Shown here in pieces: positions 1 to 6,653 of a stretch of 10,277 bases of DNA. This stretch comes from Patescibacteria group bacterium. GTDB taxonomy: Bacteria > Patescibacteriota > Microgenomatia > Levybacterales > UBA12049. How positions within the stretch are numbered: position 1 is the stretch's first letter; each line of letters begins with the position of its first letter. The notes below the pieces were generated by a model, which did no database searches, was not told the DNA's origin, and worked only from the letters and a program-made list of their open reading frames with translations. The stretch lies in contig JAHIGH010000233.1 of NCBI GenBank assembly GCA_018900295.1, positions 1-10,277 on the forward strand, written 5' to 3'. The position numbers were made by a program, and so were the translations under genes.

Positions 1-234
1 AAAGAAAGCGTCGAGATTATTGATGATGATGTTTATTGTTTTTTCTATGTCGAGGGAATTATTAATATTTTCCAGAATTTCTTCCAGAATAGCTGTTTCG
101 CAGAGTTTGTGCCGGTATTTTTTTTCTTTTTCTTTCAAGGCTTGATTTATTTTTGTTTCTTTTAAGGAGAAATAAATTGCCAGGATGCCAAAAAATAAAA
201 CAGCGAAGATAGCGATGAATAAGGACAGGCTCAT
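1..234 (-). CDS. N-terminus of a membrane-anchored protein, probably a sensor histidine kinase (partial)
   Basis: The reading frame is open from the ATG at 234-232 to the window edge, giving 78 codons without a stop. Residues 4-22 form one hydrophobic membrane helix (LSLFIAIFAVLFFGILAIY). A charged, Lys/Glu-rich stretch at about 25-60 follows and is likely helical or coiled coil. The segment NNSLDIEKTINIIINNL at 58-74 resembles the helix that opens many GAF-type sensor domains. The kinase core (H, N and G boxes) would lie outside the window, so the kinase call rests on topology and on the neighbour: the receiver gene ends 3 nt upstream (TAG, GAT, then ATG), which suggests translational coupling. 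It could instead be a diguanylate cyclase or another GAF-containing membrane protein. Confidence 0.6.
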   Translation of the reverse strand, partial: MSLSLFIAIFAVLFFGILAIYFSLKETKINQALKEKEKKYRHKLCETAILEEILENINNSLDIEKTINIIINNLDAFF

Positions 235-237
235 ATC

Positions 238-621
238 CTAGGAATTTGTATTTTGGGTTTTTTGTAAGAGGTTTTTTATTTTACTTATGAGGTCGAGTGG
301 TTCTATTTGGTATTTGAGAATATAATCCAGCGCGCCTTGCTGAATTGCTTCCTGCATTAATTGGGTGTCAGAATAATTTGAGGCTATTGCTACGGGAATC
401 ATGTTGGTTACAGGGTCTTCTTTGAGGATCTTAAGTATATCATTGCCTTTCATATCAGGCATAATTTGATCAATAAGGATAAAATCCGGTTTTTGGGTTT
501 TTGCCTGATCGATACCCGATCTTCCACTGGTGGCTGTCAATACTTCGAAGTTATTTTGTTTTAAAGCTATTCCCCAGATTTCAGTAATATTTGTATCATC
601 ATCAATGATAAGAATTTTCAT
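238..621 (-). CDS. Stand-alone response regulator receiver protein (CheY-like)
   Basis: This 127-residue protein is a single phosphoacceptor receiver domain with no output domain. The acidic cluster is D7-D8-D9 after the first strand (KILIIDDD). The phosphoacceptor is D51 in LIDQIMPDMKG, the switch Ser/Thr position is S81 in AIASN, and the conserved lysine is K103 in DYILKYQ. The usual Lys-Pro after strand 5 is Lys-Tyr here, a mild deviation. It should accept phosphate from a histidine kinase and act through protein contacts rather than DNA binding. The next gene on the same strand starts 3 nt after its stop and is a probable membrane sensor, so the two likely form a pair. The pilin-like gene lies 62 nt upstream on the same strand. 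The ATG at 621 has only a weak AGG upstream. The family call is secure; its partner and target are inference. Confidence 0.93.
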   Translation of the reverse strand: MKILIIDDDTNITEIWGIALKQNNFEVLTATSGRSGIDQAKTQKPDFILIDQIMPDMKGNDILKILKEDPVTNMIPVAIASNYSDTQLMQEAIQQGALDYILKYQIEPLDLISKIKNLLQKTQNTNS

Positions 622-646
622 CCTATTTTTAGGCTAACAGGAAATT

Positions 647-652
647 ATTATA
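647..652 (-). promoter_or_regulatory. Possible -10 box for the receiver gene
   Basis: On the minus strand this reads TATAAT, a perfect -10 hexamer, 25 nt before the receiver ATG. No good -35 hexamer is seen 16-18 nt upstream, and the gene could equally be read through from the pilin-like gene. Confidence 0.25.
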
Positions 653-683
653 AATGCAAGAGGAAGAAAGCAGGAGAGGCGGC

Positions 684-1175
684 TTATTTGGTAATGCCGG
701 GTATTTTTAGTATGTCCGAGGTGATTAACTGAAAAATTACAAAGGAGAAGATGATAAACAGGAGCCCAATTATGGCTGAGATTAATTTGTCTCTGCCTTC
801 CTGGATCGCTTCCGGCTTGCCATTTGAGGTGATGATCTTATAGCCCGCGGAGATAATGAGGAGGAGCGCTATTCCTCCGGCGAAGCTGAGGATGATAGCC
901 AAAATTTTGACAATAAATTGCGCAGGGTTGGTTGATATGTTTCCTGACGGGAGAGAGGTCGCGATCATTTCACAAATTCCGCTTGAAGGATCTCCAACCC
1001 CATCTCCATTTACATCTTGCCACTGCGCGCATGGAGGACCGGGAGGAGAAGGAAGAGGAGTAGTACTTGCATAAGCGAGGGGAATATTTTTGTTGATATA
1101 AAAGAGTGAGATTGTCAAAAAGATAACCGTGAAGATAATTAGTAAAAATTTTTGTTTTTGTAAATTTTTTTTCAC
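684..1175 (-). CDS. Secreted/membrane TrbC/VirB2-like pilin protein
   Basis: The protein has 163 residues. A hydrophobic signal segment at about 8-30 is followed by an AYA cleavage-like motif at 34-36. A Pro-rich spacer (40-48) comes next, then an acidic Asp-Asn-Gly loop D54-V-N-G-D-G-V-G-D62 like a calcium-binding loop, flanked by C49 and C68, which could pair. Two membrane helices at about 88-113 and 131-153 are joined by a short polar loop (TSNGKPEAIQEGRDK). The helix-loop-helix half matches the small pilin-like subunits of type IV secretion (TrbC/VirB2 class, T4SS pilin families) found widely in Patescibacteria. The start is GTG at 1175: an in-frame stop lies 3 nt before the GTG, and no ATG fits. 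No other secretion genes are in view, so a role in pilus assembly is not shown. It may be an envelope protein of unknown role. Confidence 0.7.
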   Translation of the reverse strand: MKKNLQKQKFLLIIFTVIFLTISLFYINKNIPLAYASTTPLPSPPGPPCAQWQDVNGDGVGDPSSGICEMIATSLPSGNISTNPAQFIVKILAIILSFAGGIALLLIISAGYKIITSNGKPEAIQEGRDKLISAIIGLLFIIFSFVIFQLITSDILKIPGITK

Positions 1176-1223
1176 TCTTTAAGAATGACAAAAAATAGCG
1201 AGATTTGCAAGAGGGAGGTGGTG

Positions 1224-1229
1224 TATAAT
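1224..1229 (+). promoter_or_regulatory. Candidate -10 box for argS
   Basis: A perfect TATAAT sits 15 nt before the argS ATG, which would give a leader of roughly 8-10 nt. The only -35-like hexamer nearby, TTGCAA at 1205-1210, is spaced only 13 nt away, too close for a standard promoter. The call rests on the -10 alone. Confidence 0.4.
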
Positions 1230-1244
1230 ATTAGGGAATAGGGA

Positions 1245-3086
1245 ATGAATAAATTAATGAAAAATAAAGATATGTCGGTGAGAGAGCGGTTAATTGCCGA
1301 ATTGCAGGTAATCGTTAAAAAATTGGGGGGGGATTTTGTGCCGGTGGTGGAATTTCCAGCTGATTTGGGGCATGGAGACTATACCACTAATGCAGCTATG
1401 GCGCTATCAGGGAGACTTAAGCGTTCGTCCATAGCGATTGCTGAGGAGATAGCAGAAAAATCAAAAATCAAAAATCAAAAATCAAAAATATTTGAAAAAA
1501 TTGAAGTAGTGAAGCCGGGGTTTGTGAATTTTTGGCTATCGCAGGATTTTCTTTATACAGAACTTAATAGATTGACTCATTACGATACTTTAAATATCAT
1601 TTCTGATTTAACTGATAAACGGATTATTGTCGAATACGGTCATCCGAATACACATAAAGAAATCCATATCGGACACATGAGGACGCTGATAACCGGCGAA
1701 GCATTGGCGCGGATTTTTGAAGCCGCGGGCGTCCGGGTTTTCCGCGCGAATTATCAAGGAGATATCGGTCCGCATGTGGCGAAGGCTTTATACGGAATTA
1801 GCCGAATATTGGAAGAGAAGGGTTTGGTGATCGCAGATTTGAGGAATTGGACTGACCGGGAAAAGGCGCATTTTTTGGGCGCAGGATATGTGCGGGGAAA
1901 TAAGGATTACGAAGAGCATAAGGAAAAAATTGATGAGATCAATAAACGGTTGTATGAAAAAGATGACAGCATTATGCCTCTTTATGAAAAAACGAGGCAG
2001 TGGAGCCTGGATTATTATGATGATTTTTATAAAAGGTTTTATACGAAGTTTGACAAATTGTTCTTTGAGAGTGAAGTTGCCGAGCGCGGAAAGAAGATTG
2101 TTGAGGAAAATACGGGAAAGGTATTTGTTAAAGATAACGGTGCAATTATTTTTCCCGGAGAGAAGTATGGGTTGCATACCAGGGTATTTATAACCCAGGG
2201 CAATAATCCGACATATGAAGGTAAGGAGATGGGTCTTGCTTATGAGCAATATGCTGCTTTTCCATTTGACAAAAATATTCATGTAGTTGCTAATGAGCAG
2301 AAAGGATATTTTGAGGTTGTCATCAAGACTCTTGAAGTGATAGATCCTGAGAAATTTAAAGGCCGGGAGCATCATTTGTCTATGGGTATGGTACAAATGC
2401 TGGACCCGTCTTCGCACAAGGCTTCGACAGGGCAAGTCAGAAAGATGAGTTCACGGACAGGGGATATTTTGACAGTGGATTGGTTGATTGATGAGGTAAG
2501 AAGCAGGGTAAACGATCTCATAACAGAACAAAAGATATCAGCGGAAGAGGTTGATAGGGTTACGGAGCAGATCGCGATTGGGGCAATAAAATACTCAGTA
2601 TTGCGGGTAGCTACTTCACAGAATGTCGCTTTTGATATAGAGAAATCAGTGTCGCTTACAGGAAATAGCGGACCGTATCTACAGTACACATACGCAAGGA
2701 CACAGAGCGTATTGAGAAAGTCAAAAGTCAAAAGTCAAAAGTCAAAAGTATCCCACAAGGGGACTAGGTTCAATGAACCGTCGCAAGTAAAAAGTCAAAA
2801 GCTTCAGAATGACTATCAATTAAGAGAAGAGGAAGTGGCATTATTGAGGTTGTTGGTGAGATTTGAGGGGGTGGTGAGGGAGGCGGCGGAGAAGTACGCG
2901 CCGAATATTATCTGTAATTATTTATATATTCTTGCTCAAGCATTTAACTTATTTTATCAGAAGCTGCCGATTTTGAAAGAAACAGGCGCGGTGCGTGATT
3001 TGCGATTGGCGTTGACAGCGGGCAGCGGGAAAGTTTTGCGATCAGGACTTGAGTTATTGGGAATTAAGGCTCCGGAGAGAATGTGA
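1245..3086 (+). CDS. argS: Arginyl-tRNA synthetase (class I)
   Basis: This enzyme charges tRNA-Arg with arginine using ATP in the cytoplasm. In the 613 residues I see the N-terminal tRNA-binding domain (about 11-105, with the GDYTTNAAMAL signature), the class I HIGH motif as H141-I-G-H144, the following NYQGDIGPHVAK block, the KMSKS loop as K400-M-S-S-R404, and the C-terminal DALR anticodon-binding domain (about 475-613), which ends in the typical LGIKAPERM. The length exceeds the usual 550-580 because of low-complexity in-frame inserts at about 72-82, 387-397 and 492-523, described separately. The ATG at 1245 has a weak AGGGA upstream. In-frame ATGs at 1257 and 1272 are alternatives, and homology would fit a start near MSVRERL (residue 10). 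The gene ends TGA followed directly by TAG. It diverges from the pilin-like gene. Confidence 0.97.
   Translation: MNKLMKNKDMSVRERLIAELQVIVKKLGGDFVPVVEFPADLGHGDYTTNAAMALSGRLKRSSIAIAEEIAEKSKIKNQKSKIFEKIEVVKPGFVNFWLSQDFLYTELNRLTHYDTLNIISDLTDKRIIVEYGHPNTHKEIHIGHMRTLITGEALARIFEAAGVRVFRANYQGDIGPHVAKALYGISRILEEKGLVIADLRNWTDREKAHFLGAGYVRGNKDYEEHKEKIDEINKRLYEKDDSIMPLYEKTRQWSLDYYDDFYKRFYTKFDKLFFESEVAERGKKIVEENTGKVFVKDNGAIIFPGEKYGLHTRVFITQGNNPTYEGKEMGLAYEQYAAFPFDKNIHVVANEQKGYFEVVIKTLEVIDPEKFKGREHHLSMGMVQMLDPSSHKASTGQVRKMSSRTGDILTVDWLIDEVRSRVNDLITEQKISAEEVDRVTEQIAIGAIKYSVLRVATSQNVAFDIEKSVSLTGNSGPYLQYTYARTQSVLRKSKVKSQKSKVSHKGTRFNEPSQVKSQKLQNDYQLREEEVALLRLLVRFEGVVREAAEKYAPNIICNYLYILAQAFNLFYQKLPILKETGAVRDLRLALTAGSGKVLRSGLELLGIKAPERM
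1461..1488 (+). repeat. Heptanucleotide tandem repeat (TCAAAAA) x4 inside argS
   Basis: Four perfect copies of a 7-nt unit lie in frame within argS and encode the low-complexity SKIKNQKSKI stretch. It falls in the linker of the N-terminal domain, just before the conserved KPGFVNF strand, where most family members have a short non-repetitive loop. Confidence 0.9.
2404..2440 (+). repeat. Repeat-like in-frame insert just before the argS KMSKS loop
   Basis: Encodes DPSSHKASTGQVR (residues 387-399). Typical enzymes have only a few residues here before K-M-S. The DNA contains CTTCG and GGCTTCGACAGGGCAAG, resembling the dispersed element seen in the M16 gene at 9186-9240, which also encodes a DPS...GQ peptide. 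That this is an insertion is inferred from expected family spacing. Confidence 0.5.
2721..2748 (+). repeat. Heptanucleotide tandem repeat (TCAAAAG) x4 inside argS
   Basis: Four perfect copies of TCAAAAG follow an AAAG, and a further isolated copy lies at 2795-2801. Between them sits a small inverted repeat, GGTTCA (2767-2772) and TGAACC (2774-2779). The whole stretch from about 2717 to 2813 encodes a Lys/Ser/Gln-rich insert in a surface linker of the anticodon-binding domain, and the argS frame is kept throughout. Confidence 0.9.
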
Positions 3087-3105
3087 TAGACAGAGTAGTT
3101 GCCTC

Positions 3106-3134
3106 TTGCAAACTTCCGATATTTAGTTTAATAT
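3106..3134 (+). promoter_or_regulatory. Alternative promoter for the first DUF4143 ATPase
   Basis: TTGCAA (3106-3111) and TAATAT (3129-3134) are separated by 17 nt. The match is moderate. It competes with the TATAGT at 3141-3146 within the palindrome as the likely -10 for the gene at 3157. Confidence 0.3.
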
Positions 3135-3155
3135 TGGAAGTATAGTTCCAATATT
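3130..3155 (+). promoter_or_regulatory. Palindrome (operator-like) around a -10-like box before the first ATPase
   Basis: A perfect 10-bp inverted repeat, AATATTGGAA (3130-3139) and TTCCAATATT (3146-3155), encloses the 6-nt centre GTATAG and ends 1 nt before the ATG at 3157. The centre and first base of the right arm give TATAGT (3141-3146), a 5-of-6 match to a -10 box, 10 nt before the start codon. Either a repressor site on the promoter or a 5' hairpin in the mRNA would fit. A third half-site-like string, CTTCCGATATTT, lies at 3113-3124. Confidence 0.55.
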
Positions 3156-3156
3156 T

Positions 3157-4290
3157 ATGATATATCCGAGAATAATTCAGTCAAAAATCGAAGAGAGTTT
3201 GTTTCGAGGGAAAATTATCATTATTTATGGTGCCCGAAGAACAGGAAAAACAACATTGAGCAAACTCCTTCTGGAAAAATATCCGCAAGAGAGTATCTAC
3301 CTTGATTGTGAACTGTTACAAAATCAACAAGCATTAAGCACCACAAACAGCGAACGATTAAAAGATTTTCTGGGTAATAAAAAATTTGTAATCCTTGATG
3401 AGGCGCAAGAAATCACAAATGTAGGAAAAACGCTTAAAATTCTTATTGATACTTTTCCGCAGATACAAATACTTGCGACAGGTTCATCAAGTTTTGATCT
3501 TGCTCAAAAGGTGTCAGAACCATTAACCGGCAGGACGCGGGAGTATATCTTGTACCCGCTTTCACTTGAAGAAGTTACCAAACAACACAATATGATCTTT
3601 ACGCACGCAAAGCTTGCAAGTATATTACGGTTTGGTTCATATCCCAGTGTTTTCAATACAAGTGAGGCTGAGGCGAAAGAAGAATTACGCGATATAGCCA
3701 GTAAATATCTTTACAAAGATATTCTCAAATTCAAAAAACTTAAAAGACCTGAATTACTTATCAATCTTCTGCAAGCATTGGCGTTGCAAGTAGGAAATGA
3801 AGTATCATATTATGAATTAGCAACACTACTGAAAGAAAACCATCATACAGTAAGAAATTATCTCGAATTGCTGGAACAATGTTTTGTGGTCTTCCGGCTA
3901 CGGTCATTCAGCCGGAATTTACGTAAAGAAATCGGCGCCTCAATGAAAGTTTATTTTTATGATGTCGGCATCCGCAATACTCTGATCAATAATTTCAATC
4001 CACTTCATATAAGGAATGATGTGGGGGCATTATGGGAGAATTTTTGTGTTACCGAGCGGATGAAGCGTAATCACAATCACCGTTTGTTCCCAAATATGTA
4101 TTTTTGGCGTACGTATGATCAGAAGGAAATTGACTATATTGAAGAAGAAGGCGGCAAACTCAATGCTTATGAATTTAAATGGAGCGAGGATGTAAAGGTG
4201 AAACAGCCTCAAGAATTTTTAGAGACATACAAAAACAGTGCCTTTACGCTGGTGCATAAAGAAAATTATTTCAACTTTTTATTGAAATAG
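3157..4290 (+). CDS. AAA family ATPase with DUF4143 domain (first of three)
   Basis: This 377-residue protein has an AAA_14-type ATPase followed by a DUF4143 C-terminal region. Walker A is G25-A-R-R-T-G-K-T-T33, Walker B is FVILDEAQ (77-84), the sensor strand is ATGSSSF (107-113), and GRT (125-127) with YPLS (133-136) follows. A winged-helix-like stretch spans about 215-250 (VSYYELATLLKENHHTVRNYLELLEQCF). The C-terminal part keeps a PD-(D/E)XK nuclease-like pattern: E294, D326 in WRTYDQKEIDYI, and E339-F-K341. The family is abundant in bacteria and archaea, and its cellular role is not established. It begins 70 nt after argS, has no Shine-Dalgarno site, and is preceded by a palindrome. It is closer in motifs to the third ATPase (6700) than to the second. 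The family call is firm; the function is unknown. Confidence 0.92.
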   Translation: MIYPRIIQSKIEESLFRGKIIIIYGARRTGKTTLSKLLLEKYPQESIYLDCELLQNQQALSTTNSERLKDFLGNKKFVILDEAQEITNVGKTLKILIDTFPQIQILATGSSSFDLAQKVSEPLTGRTREYILYPLSLEEVTKQHNMIFTHAKLASILRFGSYPSVFNTSEAEAKEELRDIASKYLYKDILKFKKLKRPELLINLLQALALQVGNEVSYYELATLLKENHHTVRNYLELLEQCFVVFRLRSFSRNLRKEIGASMKVYFYDVGIRNTLINNFNPLHIRNDVGALWENFCVTERMKRNHNHRLFPNMYFWRTYDQKEIDYIEEEGGKLNAYEFKWSEDVKVKQPQEFLETYKNSAFTLVHKENYFNFLLK

Positions 4291-4508
4291 CCTGTCTTAT
4301 ACAAAATAATGTCCGTGTTATCAGCGCCAGTAAATTTTTGAGCGGTTTGGTGTAAAAATATTATGAGGAAACTTTTCGTAGCGGATTACGAGATGATAAT
4401 AAAAAAAGTCCCCGAAAATAACTTGACAAGATTTTGTTAGTAGGGTACTATATAAAATATGTCAATGGTAAAGATACTTTTTAACTAAAAATATGACAAT
4501 ATTATAAT
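4291..4508. other. Intergenic region between the first and second ATPases
   Basis: These 218 bases hold a promoter candidate at 4423-4451 and two very short ORFs (4363-4440, 25 codons; 4459-4488, 9 codons). I see no clear terminator, tRNA or repeat. The left 130 bases show nothing recognisable. Confidence 0.6.
4423..4451 (+). promoter_or_regulatory. Promoter candidate upstream of the second ATPase
   Basis: A perfect TTGACA (4423-4428) and TACTAT (4446-4451) are 17 nt apart. Transcription would begin near 4458, at or next to the ATG of a 9-codon ORF (4459-4488), leaving about 50 nt before the ATPase start at 4509. A TGTCAA at 4460-4465 mirrors the -35 sequence. Confidence 0.5.
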
Positions 4509-5804
4509 ATGGAGATTGAACGAATAAAAAAAGTTATCGTAGATCAAAAGGAGGAACTGGAGGAATTTTTCAAAACTGAAAAAATTATCCAGCGGGAATT
4601 GGATATGGAAAAGCTTAGAAAATTTTTAGCGTATCCAAATGTGCTGGTAATTACCGGTCCGAGACGAAGTGGAAAATCGACTCTGGCTATGATGCTTTTT
4701 GATGGTGAAAAATTCGGTTATCTTAATTTTGACGATGAGCGGCTGGCGGGATTTTCCGCCGGGGATTTCAATACCGCTCTTTTGGCTTTTTATGATCTAT
4801 ACGGACAAGACATTAAATGCTTTGTTTTTGATGAAATACAAAATATAAGCGGATGGGAGTTATTTATTAATCGTCTGCGCCGTACCAAGAAAATCGTTAT
4901 TACCGGCAGTAATGCCAACTTGCTTTCGGGCGATTTGGCCACGCATCTCACCGGAAGATATTTGGAGGCGGTATTATATCCCTTTTCTTTTCGGGAATTT
5001 TTGAAAGCGAAAGAAGCGGCAATTGAAAAAGAAGATTTTTATTCTACAAAAAAGATTTCTCTGATCAATAAATATCTTAACGAATATCTCAAAATCGGAG
5101 GATTTCCGGAAACATTGAGATTCGGACAGGTGATTGCAGGCAAGATTTACGAAGATGTGATTACCAAAGACATACTGCTCCGGTATGGAATAAAAAATAA
5201 AAATTCTTTTCGCGAGATGTCCAATTATCTTATTTCCAATTTTTCCTCGAAAATTAATTACGCTAAAATCGGGCGCGCTTTTTTCATAAAAAATGTTCAT
5301 ACGGTTAGAAATTACGCTGATTATCTTTCATCAAGCTTTCTTGTTATTATCGTAGAAAAATTTTCCTACAAGAAAAAGCTGCAATTTTCGACCTCTAAGA
5401 AAATTTACGGAATAGATACGGGATTAGTTAATTCTATCGCTTTTCAAATATCCTCAAACGAAGGCAGAATAATGGAAAATGCCGTTTTGCTTGATTTGAA
5501 GCGTAGAGGGGATTATGGCGATGATAAGTTTGAGGTTTATTATTGGAGCGATTATTTAGGCAAGGAGGTTGATTTCGCGGTAAAAAAAGGTAAGCGGATT
5601 ATTCAGCTTATTCAAGTTTGCCAGAGTCTGCAAAATATAGAAACCAAAGAAAGGGAAATAAAATCACTGCTTAAGGCGAGTAGGGAATTGCAGTGCGATA
5701 ATTTGCTTATTATCACCGCTTCTGAGGAAGCTGTGGAAAAAATAGAAGGAAAGGAAATTAGTATAATTCCGCTCTGGAAATGGTTGATGAGCGGGTTGGC
5801 TTAG
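4509..5804 (+). CDS. AAA family ATPase with DUF4143 domain (second of three)
   Basis: The 431-residue protein has an extra charged N-terminal helix (1-40) before the ATPase. Walker A is G50-P-R-R-S-G-K-S-T58, Walker B is CFVFDEIQ (104-111), sensor ITGSNANLL spans 131-139, GRY is at 149-151 and YPFSFREF at 157-164. A winged-helix-like segment with the HTVRNY string (264-269) also seen in the first ATPase comes next, then DUF4143. The nuclease-like site is incomplete: VDF is present (354-356), but the E-x-K expected on the next strand reads LIQVCQS, as in many DUF4143 proteins. This paralogue is therefore a different subfamily and probably not a nuclease. It is translated without an obvious Shine-Dalgarno site. 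Its TAG stop overlaps the TAA stop of the convergent gene by interlocking at 5801-5804. Role unknown. Confidence 0.92.
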   Translation: MEIERIKKVIVDQKEELEEFFKTEKIIQRELDMEKLRKFLAYPNVLVITGPRRSGKSTLAMMLFDGEKFGYLNFDDERLAGFSAGDFNTALLAFYDLYGQDIKCFVFDEIQNISGWELFINRLRRTKKIVITGSNANLLSGDLATHLTGRYLEAVLYPFSFREFLKAKEAAIEKEDFYSTKKISLINKYLNEYLKIGGFPETLRFGQVIAGKIYEDVITKDILLRYGIKNKNSFREMSNYLISNFSSKINYAKIGRAFFIKNVHTVRNYADYLSSSFLVIIVEKFSYKKKLQFSTSKKIYGIDTGLVNSIAFQISSNEGRIMENAVLLDLKRRGDYGDDKFEVYYWSDYLGKEVDFAVKKGKRIIQLIQVCQSLQNIETKEREIKSLLKASRELQCDNLLIITASEEAVEKIEGKEISIIPLWKWLMSGLA

Positions 5805-6511
5805 GGTTTGTTTGTAGCGGGTTTTGTAGCAGCCTCAGCAGTTTTGGTTTTTGTGTAGTAATCCCGAAGCTCTTTAATAACAGCTTTTGGAGGTTTTGTA
5901 AGGCGATCCGGTTTTATATGATGAGCTAGTGAGTGAAGTTCCCACGTACGTCCTTTTTTTGTGAACAGGGAATTTTTGTGATAGGGATCGTAGTCCGCGC
6001 CGGTGCCGTCTTCACGAACTCTTAACATATAAGATGGTATCCTCTGCTCCTCGATCTCCTTATTAGGATCCAGCTTCTCACTAAACCTTTTTGGTGCATA
6101 TTTTTCTAACTGATTAGTAGTGGATTTAAATGCTTCTAATTCATACTTCCTGCCATCTCCTTCTTCTTTTAGAGCTTTAGCACAAGCTTTTTTCTGAATT
6201 TCTAACGGCTTTTCTCCTTGACCACCGTAAAAATAGCTATTTAATTTAGCCATTTCCATTTGTATTTGTTCTTGAATCGAAGGTTCTTTTGTATTCTTTG
6301 ATTTATTAGATTTTATATCAGGAGTTTCTGTTATGTTTGTGATTTCTTTAAGCACATGCTTCGTATTTGTTTCATCGGCTAGCGCTTGGGTTGTTTTTTG
6401 GGCGTTAAGTTCCTTTTTTTGTTCAGGGTCAGAAGGCTCTTTGGTTATAATCGTAACTGGTTTTTGTTCGGGAGTTATATTTTTTGGTATTTCTGAATTT
6501 TCGTTTGCCAT
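5801..6511 (-). CDS. Hypothetical protein, Lys/Glu/Thr-rich with disordered ends
   Basis: I do not recognise this 236-residue protein. Residues 1-80 are low in hydrophobics and rich in Pro, Lys, Glu and Thr, so probably disordered. The centre (about 80-215) looks folded: EQIQMEMAKLNSYFYGG, then KACAKALKEEGDGRKYELEAF, then a block with YMLRVREDGTGADYDPYHK and WELHSLAHHIKPDRL. The last 15 residues are again Ala/Thr/Lys-rich. It has no signal peptide, membrane helix or known catalytic motif, and a single cysteine (about residue 109). The gene has its own promoter (6523-6550) with almost no leader. It overlaps the second ATPase tail-to-tail by 4 nt and diverges from the third ATPase. Base composition resembles the neighbours. 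The start at 6511 is fixed by the promoter position. Confidence 0.75.
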   Translation of the reverse strand: MANENSEIPKNITPEQKPVTIITKEPSDPEQKKELNAQKTTQALADETNTKHVLKEITNITETPDIKSNKSKNTKEPSIQEQIQMEMAKLNSYFYGGQGEKPLEIQKKACAKALKEEGDGRKYELEAFKSTTNQLEKYAPKRFSEKLDPNKEIEEQRIPSYMLRVREDGTGADYDPYHKNSLFTKKGRTWELHSLAHHIKPDRLTKPPKAVIKELRDYYTKTKTAEAATKPATNKP

Positions 6512-6522
6512 AGTATGATTAC

Positions 6523-6550
6523 GTTATAGGAGAGCGGCTGTATTTGTCAA
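6523..6550 (-). promoter_or_regulatory. Promoter of the 236-residue hypothetical gene
   Basis: On the minus strand a perfect TTGACA (6550-6545) is followed after 16 nt by TATAAC (6528-6523). Only 11 nt separate the -10 box from the ATG at 6511, so the leader would be about 4-5 nt and no Shine-Dalgarno site could be present. Confidence 0.6.
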
Positions 6551-6653
6551 TAGTAAGGGGGGTAATTGACAAAATATATATAATTTTGTAGGGTTATGTT
6601 GGACATTTAGGTAATTTTGGCAATGGATATTTAATATTTGTTTATGGATTATT

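Noticed and set aside
238..621. The receiver protein as a DNA-binding regulator
   Set aside because: It ends right after the receiver fold, leaving no room for an output domain.
1788..2435. A 215-codon antisense ORF within argS, and another at 2372-2731
   Set aside because: Both lie wholly opposite a well-conserved synthetase, and their translations show no family motifs. They are shadows of the coding strand.
3084..3089. TGA used as a stop in argS suggested checking for UGA recoding as glycine
   Set aside because: The TGA is followed directly by TAG, and the product ends exactly at the family's usual C-terminus (KAPERM). The third ATPase also ends correctly at TGA, so the standard code fits.
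4363..4440. A 25-codon ORF in the spacer between the first and second ATPases (MRKLFVADYE...)
   Set aside because: No promoter or ribosome-binding signal precedes it, no family resemblance is seen, and it overlaps the promoter of the second ATPase.
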